Notes under the pieces: generated by a model
Databases searched by the model: none
Told to the model about the DNA's origin: nothing
The model's input: the letters and a program-made list of their open reading frames with translations, nothing else
Translations under genes and position numbers: made by a program
From: an uncultured Bacteroides sp.
Lineage (GTDB): Bacteria; Bacteroidota; Bacteroidia; Bacteroidales; Bacteroidaceae
Assembly (NCBI GenBank): GCA_946628545.1
Contig: CAMOWU010000008.1
Coordinates: forward strand, 1 to 57,160
Direction of reading: 5' to 3'
Length of the DNA stretch: 57,160 nucleotides
Part shown: one piece after another, positions 52,415 to 57,160 of the stretch
Numbering within the stretch: position 1 is the first letter of the stretch
Layout of the letters: every line of letters begins with the position of its first letter

Positions 52415-52426
52415 AAAATAGATATT

Positions 52427-53908
52427 ATGATTACAGCAACTATAGGTAAGATCTTTCTAGAAGCTTACAACAAGAAGAATGGAACCAAATATGACGCTAA
52501 GACATTCTTTGTCGAGGTATATCATCCACTATTTTTTGGTAGCAACAAGTATCTTCAATGGGTGCAGAACTCTCCTTTTGTACAAGGATTAGAAAAATCA
52601 AGTTCTGGGGAGTTCGGTGTATGTGATTTGATTAAAGATAATGAAGGAAAGGCTAAATCTTTTAAGGACAAAGAAGAACTAAATTCCTACCTCAAATTAG
52701 TCTATGCCGATGATTTTTTAGAGGTTAAGTATTCTACTCTGAGAAAGGTAAAAGTCCTTTTGAAGATAAATCAAAATCAAGTGAGGAGAATGTTGGAAGT
52801 TTTCCTATTAAAAGTAAATGAGACAAAGAAACCGGATGCAAGTATTGCCCCGGGGTTTGCCGCTTCTGAAGAAAAAGAATTTGCAACGACATCGGGGCAG
52901 GTTTCTAACCTAAACATTCAACTCGATAAAGATGTTATTTTCCTTTCATGGATAGGCTCAAGCTTAAGTATTAATGTTGAGGGGGGTGCTATCTTGTTTA
53001 CCAATCCGAGGATTCTTTTGGATTTGTTTGAGGGTTGGAAATTGTATCGGAATATTTTGAATGAAACCAACAAAATGAAAGGGAATCAAGTAAATGCTTG
53101 GAATGGTCAATGGTTAGCCTATCGGTATAGTAAAGCTTATCAATCACCTCAACACATGTTGGCATTTAATAATAATTCTCTGTTTGTTAGTTCAAATGAT
53201 GGGATCAGTATTGCTACTATATCATGGACAAAATTTCTAATAAAATTATCTTATTATCTCGATATAAAGAGTATTATTGGCTATATTTACGGATTTGATC
53301 CAAAGAAAAAACTGCCTATTACTATAGGTTTTATTCCAATCGACTTGAATAACATTAGAAGACCATTTGATTTATATCATAAGTTTTTTGGTATGGATAA
53401 TGAAGGTAACAAGGCTGAAGAATTATGGGGAACTGAGTATGGCTTGAAAGAATCATGCAAATTAGGTGTTATTGGTCTACATGCCATGCAGCCTAAAGGC
53501 TTAAAGCGATATATGGCGGCAGATAAAGACAAAAGTGTAAGGCTCCCCAAACTTGACAACAATCAAACAATTTTTTTTCACACATATCAAATTTGGTTAT
53601 TGGCTATGCTAAACAATGAAGAACTGTGGACTAAGTCCCTTGAGTTTGCAAAAACATTGCAGACTTTCGTCAACAATGACAAGAAATTGAGTACAAACCG
53701 AGAAAATATTGTGAATAACATCCTTGCTGCTACATCCAAGAAGGCTTTCATCCAGGCTTTGAGTGGAATTGCAGGCGATATAGACTCTTTCAACGAGATT
53801 GAAGATAATGCTAAAGTTGTTCACATGATGCCAAATGACAACGTGCCATACTATCTCACCTTGATTCGTTTCCATTATGCTGGAATAAATAATAAGAACC
53901 AGAAGTAA
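52427..53908 (+). CDS. Cas8-like large Cascade subunit (by position)
   Basis: A 493-residue protein with no motif I can name. It lies between cas3 and cas7, where a type I locus must encode its large subunit (Cas8), which recognises the PAM and recruits Cas3; its size fits that role. Visible traits are a start MITATIGKIFLEAYNKKNGTKYDAKTFF, several long helices and a helical C-terminal third (residues 370-450), as in the four-helix bundle of Cas8. No zinc motif CxxC is present, unlike many Cas8b/Cst1 proteins. The subtype call I-B is from the Cas6/Cas7/Cas4 context and the repeat, not from this gene. Confidence 0.65.
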   Translation: MITATIGKIFLEAYNKKNGTKYDAKTFFVEVYHPLFFGSNKYLQWVQNSPFVQGLEKSSSGEFGVCDLIKDNEGKAKSFKDKEELNSYLKLVYADDFLEVKYSTLRKVKVLLKINQNQVRRMLEVFLLKVNETKKPDASIAPGFAASEEKEFATTSGQVSNLNIQLDKDVIFLSWIGSSLSINVEGGAILFTNPRILLDLFEGWKLYRNILNETNKMKGNQVNAWNGQWLAYRYSKAYQSPQHMLAFNNNSLFVSSNDGISIATISWTKFLIKLSYYLDIKSIIGYIYGFDPKKKLPITIGFIPIDLNNIRRPFDLYHKFFGMDNEGNKAEELWGTEYGLKESCKLGVIGLHAMQPKGLKRYMAADKDKSVRLPKLDNNQTIFFHTYQIWLLAMLNNEELWTKSLEFAKTLQTFVNNDKKLSTNRENIVNNILAATSKKAFIQALSGIAGDIDSFNEIEDNAKVVHMMPNDNVPYYLTLIRFHYAGINNKNQK

Positions 53909-53935
53909 AACTAAAAACTAGTATTACAACTAATA

Positions 53936-55009
53936 ATGTATCATAATATGAACAAATCATCTTTCATTTATCTGCGCGGACTAAAGCACGCAGCAAACAC
54001 AGTATTCTGTGTTGAAAATGGTCAAAAGAGTTACTACGACCCACAGTTCGGCATTCAAGTTCCATACTCAAGTGGTCAACAGGTGAAACGTTCTATATTG
54101 ACTGATCTCACAGACTTGCTTGGAGTAGAACCCGCACCTACGACTTTCGTATTTGATGTCAATAAAGACAAGAAACTTGGCGAAGGAGAAGTCCTGTCCA
54201 TTTGCGATCCCACCTATCCTGACCAATTGTTAGGAGGCTGGATGCGTGCAGTCAAAGACGGCAACGAACGCACAGTGAAACGTCGCAGTCCGTTGTCGAT
54301 ATCTTCTATGTATCCGCTACACCCCCTACTTGTCAACAAATCAAAAGAAAACATCACTTTTGATCGTTCCGATAGACCTGAATCACATAAGATAAAGGTT
54401 CGGGATCCCAAAGGCAATGAGATGTCAGAGGAAGAGATTGAAGAACTTCTCGCTGGCACAGACAGAAGCCTTTTCCGCAAATGGATTCCTGAAAATTACA
54501 GAGCATCAGGACTCTTTGTCTATGATGTAGCTATTGACCTGCGTACTTTGTTCTGCGTATCAACCAACCAGTACGAACCTGAACTATCGAAAGAAATGAT
54601 AGATCATATAGAAAAGAATGGATGGGTAAAAGGGCGAAATGTATTCGGTGAATGCTTAGTCTTACCAAAAGAAGAACGTGACAAGATCATACCAGCCTTG
54701 GCCCACGCATTGATAAACTGGCGCATCACCTCCAATCAAGCACGAACTTTCAGTTTGATGGAAACTCTGGCTGTAGCAATCAGCGACAATGCTAACACAT
54801 TGTCAGGCGCAATAAGAGCAAAGCTGTCTGAAGAAGGAGCGAAACCGACTGCTAAACCAATTATTGATGAGAATGCAGGTGCAGAGGTTTTTGTAACATT
54901 ATCTTGCGCTGGATATGTTGTAACGGAGAATGAAAGTGCGGATGCCCTTAAAGAAGCAGAGAAGAAGCTGATACAACTAATGAGTGATTTTGATTACGAA
55001 AATCAGTAG
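53936..55009 (+). CDS. cas7: Cas7-type Cascade backbone protein
   Basis: A 357-residue Cas7 (DevR/Csa2 class), which coats the crRNA guide. Evidence is the strand SSFIYLRGLKHAANTVFCVENGQKS, the loop SSGQQVKRSILTDL near residue 48 that matches the 'q.kR.ir..l' contact of the family, and the later SGLFVYDVAIDLRTLFCVSTNQYEP and TSNQARTFSLMETLAVAI. The start may be the ATG at 53936 or the one at 53948. It follows the Cas8-like gene by 27 bases and is followed by a hairpin at 55041-55077. Confidence 0.88.
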   Translation: MYHNMNKSSFIYLRGLKHAANTVFCVENGQKSYYDPQFGIQVPYSSGQQVKRSILTDLTDLLGVEPAPTTFVFDVNKDKKLGEGEVLSICDPTYPDQLLGGWMRAVKDGNERTVKRRSPLSISSMYPLHPLLVNKSKENITFDRSDRPESHKIKVRDPKGNEMSEEEIEELLAGTDRSLFRKWIPENYRASGLFVYDVAIDLRTLFCVSTNQYEPELSKEMIDHIEKNGWVKGRNVFGECLVLPKEERDKIIPALAHALINWRITSNQARTFSLMETLAVAISDNANTLSGAIRAKLSEEGAKPTAKPIIDENAGAEVFVTLSCAGYVVTENESADALKEAEKKLIQLMSDFDYENQ

Positions 55010-55040
55010 CATTGTTTATCATTCTTCGACAATCTATATC

Positions 55041-55077
55041 TACAACACCCCGATGCTTCTCCATCGGTGGTGTTGTA
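55041..55077 (+). promoter_or_regulatory. Strong RNA hairpin between cas7 and cas4
   Basis: Arms TACAACACC-CCGATG (55041-55055) and CATCGG-T-GGTGTTGTA (55062-55077) pair over 15 bases with a single bulged T and a 6-base loop. No T-run follows, so it is not a normal terminator. It stands between the interference genes and cas4-cas1-cas2 and could weaken readthrough or protect mRNA ends. Confidence 0.75.
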
Positions 55078-55126
55078 TGCAATTAAAGCCCAATTAACTG
55101 GATAACAAAAACATAGATAAAAGCCT

Positions 55127-55639
55127 ATGACACCTACAGGAACACATTTTAACTACTACCATGTATGCCACCGGAAATTGTGGCTGTTTGCAAATGGGAT
55201 TAATATGGAGCATGAGAGCGACATTGTTTATGACGGGAAATTGATTCATGAAGGCAGTTATCCACAACGGACTGAACGATTCGAAGAAATTGCCATTGAA
55301 GGTGTCAAAGTGGACTATTTCGATACGAAACGGCGAGTGATTCATGAAATAAAGCGTTCCAACAAAATTGAGAAAGCACATGAATGGCAAGTGAAGTATT
55401 ATATATACGTGTTTGAGCAAAATGGAATGGAAGGATGTACCGGATTATTGGAGTATCCTTCGATGCGCCAGACATTACCAGTGGTTCTAACTGATATCGA
55501 CAGAGAAGAAATTAAACGTACTGTGAATGAGATAAACAGCATTATAGAATCTGAGGATTGCCCTCCAAAAGTGAATAAACGGATATGCAAATCGTGTAGC
55601 TATTATGATTTTTGTTTTACATCAGAAATAGAAGAATGA
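55127..55639 (+). CDS. cas4: CRISPR-associated exonuclease Cas4
   Basis: A 170-residue Cas4, a RecB-family exonuclease with an iron-sulfur cluster that trims and selects PAM-containing prespacers. The cluster cysteines are Cys14 in YHVCHRKLW and three in RICKSCSYYDFC near 153-163. The nuclease core is VDYFDTKRRVIHEIKRSNKIEKAHEWQVKYYIYVF (D, E-x-K, Q motifs). Its stop overlaps the cas1 start (ATGA), so adaptation genes are coupled. Confidence 0.94.
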   Translation: MTPTGTHFNYYHVCHRKLWLFANGINMEHESDIVYDGKLIHEGSYPQRTERFEEIAIEGVKVDYFDTKRRVIHEIKRSNKIEKAHEWQVKYYIYVFEQNGMEGCTGLLEYPSMRQTLPVVLTDIDREEIKRTVNEINSIIESEDCPPKVNKRICKSCSYYDFCFTSEIEE

Positions 55640-56652
55640 AAAGAACTTTTTACTTATTCAATCCAGGTTGTTTGGAACGCCAGGACAACACATTGAAATT
55701 CACTCCTTATTCTGTTGACGAAGAAGGGAAAGAGCATCCTTTACAGCCCCGTTTCTTACCTGTAGAGGATATCAATGAGTTTTATTGCTTCGGCTCTTTG
55801 AGAGCAAGTAGTTCATTGTTCAATTTCCTTGGTCAAAAGGACATTTGTTTGCATTTCTTTGACTATTATGAGAATTATACCGGCTCATTCATGCCTCGCG
55901 ATTCCTTGTTGTCAGGTAAGATGCTATTAGCACAAACATCTGCATATCAAAACAAAAAGCAAAGGCTTTTTATTGCACAAAGCTTCATAGAGGGAGCTGC
56001 ATATAATATGGTCAGAAACCTTATGTATTATAATCGCAGAGGTAAAGACTTGGAAGTAACTATCAATACAATCAACGACTTGTCGATTGAAATCAAACAA
56101 ACCACGAACATTGAAGAGTTGATGGGTCTTGAAGGTCAAATCAGAAGATACTACTATGAAGCATTCAACCTTATAGTTAATGATTTTGAAATGGGGGTAC
56201 GTAGTAAGCAACCTCCAAAGAACGAGGTGAATGCACTCATCTCCTTTGGCAATATGATATGCTATACACAATGCTTGAGGGCAATACATCAAACACAACT
56301 AAACCCCACTATTAGCTATTTGCACACGCCAGGAGAAAGGCGCTACTCATTGTGTTTAGACATCTCGGAGATATTCAAACCCATTATTGTTGACCGAGTC
56401 ATTTTTCGCGTTCTTAACAGAAAAGAGATACAAAGCAAGCATTTCGAGAAGAAATTAAGCCATTGTTTATTGAATGAAAATGGGAAGAAACTGTTTGTCA
56501 AGGCTATTGAGGATAAGCTGGAGGAAACATTTCAACACAAATCACTTGGGAGAAAAGTCAGTTTCAAACATCTAATCAAGTTAGAGTGTTACAAATTGGC
56601 TAAACATTTATTGAACATTGAAGAGTACAAACCATTTAAAACATATTGGTAG
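55636..56652 (+). CDS. cas1: CRISPR integrase Cas1
   Basis: A 338-residue Cas1, the integrase that inserts new spacers. I start at the ATG at 55636-55638 (MKRTFYLFNPGCLERQD), which overlaps the cas4 stop by 4 bases. Conserved features: VEDINEFYCFGSL, the metal residues Glu in LEGQIRRYYYEAFN near residue 165, His in SYLHTPGERRYSLCLDISEIFKP (near 230) and Asp/Glu in the last block (DISEIFKP). These are the E-H-D(E) positions of Cas1. It works with Cas2 (next gene) and Cas4. Confidence 0.96.
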   Translation: MKRTFYLFNPGCLERQDNTLKFTPYSVDEEGKEHPLQPRFLPVEDINEFYCFGSLRASSSLFNFLGQKDICLHFFDYYENYTGSFMPRDSLLSGKMLLAQTSAYQNKKQRLFIAQSFIEGAAYNMVRNLMYYNRRGKDLEVTINTINDLSIEIKQTTNIEELMGLEGQIRRYYYEAFNLIVNDFEMGVRSKQPPKNEVNALISFGNMICYTQCLRAIHQTQLNPTISYLHTPGERRYSLCLDISEIFKPIIVDRVIFRVLNRKEIQSKHFEKKLSHCLLNENGKKLFVKAIEDKLEETFQHKSLGRKVSFKHLIKLECYKLAKHLLNIEEYKPFKTYW

Positions 56653-56656
56653 CCTT

Positions 56657-56920
56657 ATGTATGTTATTCTTGTTTATGATTTTGGTGAAAAAAGGGTAGG
56701 AAAGATGCTGAAATTGTGTCGAAAATACTTGTTCTGGGTTCAGAATTCTGTTTTTGAAGGAGAAATTACAGACGTTAAGTTAAAAGAACTATTGCAGACT
56801 GCTCATGGATTTATGAATCAAAAAGAAGATAGTATCATATTATTCAAACATCCATCTCTTATGTATATGGATAAAGAAATCATAGGAAAAGAAAAAGGTC
56901 TCACCGATAATTTCTTATAA
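56657..56920 (+). CDS. cas2: CRISPR integration protein Cas2
   Basis: An 87-residue Cas2 with the start MYVILVYDFGEKRVGKMLKLCRKYLFWVQNSVFEGEIT, the family's ferredoxin-like first half: the Asp of VYDF, the KRV.K..K...KYL.WVQNSVFEG pattern. The ATG at 56657 lies 4 bases after the cas1 stop; an earlier in-frame ATG would overlap cas1. It forms the Cas1-Cas2 integrase core. Confidence 0.96.
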   Translation: MYVILVYDFGEKRVGKMLKLCRKYLFWVQNSVFEGEITDVKLKELLQTAHGFMNQKEDSIILFKHPSLMYMDKEIIGKEKGLTDNFL

Positions 56921-57129
56921 ATTGTTGTCGATAACTATTGTTTTGGTACATATCTGGATAGAAAAAAATATTCCATCACATATATCACTCAAAATCAGCA
57001 ATATAAAAAAATGTCGATGTCTCGGTGCTTTTTTATTATCATACATCGACATCATTTTCCATAAAAAAGTTGTATTTTTGCAAATATAAATAGTTGACTA
57101 TTAGTATTTCCCTCATCACAAATATCAGG
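56921..57129 (+). promoter_or_regulatory. Likely CRISPR leader
   Basis: About 209 AT-rich bases between cas2 and the first repeat. A perfect 10-base inverted repeat, ATGTCGATGT (57011-57020) and ACATCGACAT (57043-57052), has a 22-base loop. TATTTTTG at 57073-57080 fits the -7 box and would start the pre-crRNA about 40 bases before the repeat; no clean -33 TTTG is seen. Confidence 0.6.
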
Positions 57130-57159
57130 GTTATAATCGTACTTATGTAGAATTGAAAC
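57130..57159 (+). CRISPR. First CRISPR repeat at window edge (array continues outside)
   Basis: A 30-base stretch, beginning GTTATAATCG and ending AGAATTGAAAC, just downstream of cas2 and leader. The last 8 bases ATTGAAAC are the standard 5' handle of I-B type crRNAs and 30 bases is the usual repeat length. Base 57160 would be the first base of the first spacer. Only one copy is inside the window, so it cannot be shown to repeat. Confidence 0.75.
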
Positions 57160-57160
57160 A

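Overview
The window looks like a chromosomal segment of a Bacteroidales bacterium, most likely Prevotellaceae. The basis is the gene families (a DUF4836-like protein, an AmgK-RapZ fusion, a recF-DciA pair, Bacteroidota-type TamB and TrmD), promoters of the Bacteroidota form TTTG-N19..21-TAnnTTTG, weak use of Shine-Dalgarno sites, and intergenic repeats of a kind common in this group. The genus is an inference, because no rRNA or marker gene fixes it.

Region 1 (about 91-27949, all minus strand) is a large capsule or exopolysaccharide operon. It is read from a promoter near 28139-28170 down to position 91. It opens with a CapD/PglF-type sugar-nucleotide dehydratase, an outer-membrane beta-barrel protein and a DegT-type sugar aminotransferase, which together suggest a 4-amino-4,6-dideoxy sugar. 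Next come an uncharacterised nucleotidyltransferase and the export and regulation set: a Wza lipoprotein, a Wzc-type tyrosine kinase with an unusual Gly-Tyr and His tail, and a CpsB-type phosphatase. An EEP-family hydrolase and a Wzx flippase follow. The rest is a long run of glycosyltransferases (GT2, GT4, GT32), an acyltransferase, a pyruvyl-transferase-family protein, an EpsG/Wzy-like polymerase, and two poorly known proteins (ParB-like and nucleotidyltransferase-fold). Many junctions are 4-base overlaps, which suggests translational coupling. No initiating phosphoglycosyl transferase and no UpxY-type antiterminator is seen.

Region 2 (28450-47022, mostly plus strand) is core genome: trmD, a DUF4836-like protein, an ABC ATPase and FtsX-like permease pair, an AmgK-RapZ fusion followed by a MurU-like nucleotidyltransferase, a tRNA cluster (Gly-Leu-Gly-Gly), a cyclophilin-like protein on the minus strand, recF, dciA, a TPR membrane protein, ribH, tamB and nadE. 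Its intergenic spaces carry many repeats: 9-base tandem arrays that begin at stop codons, a 68-base array of double hairpins, and four copies of a 26-base REP-like palindrome.

Region 3 (47155-48932) has one small secreted Tyr/Asn-rich repeat protein on the minus strand and about 1.3 kb of non-coding, hairpin-rich DNA.

Region 4 (48933-57160) is an AT-richer type I CRISPR-Cas locus, closest to I-B. Its order is cas6-cas5-cas3-cas8-cas7-cas4-cas1-cas2, followed by a leader and what looks like the first CRISPR repeat exactly at the window edge. The order differs from the usual I-B order, Cas5 is short and divergent, and a strong hairpin separates the interference genes from the adaptation genes.
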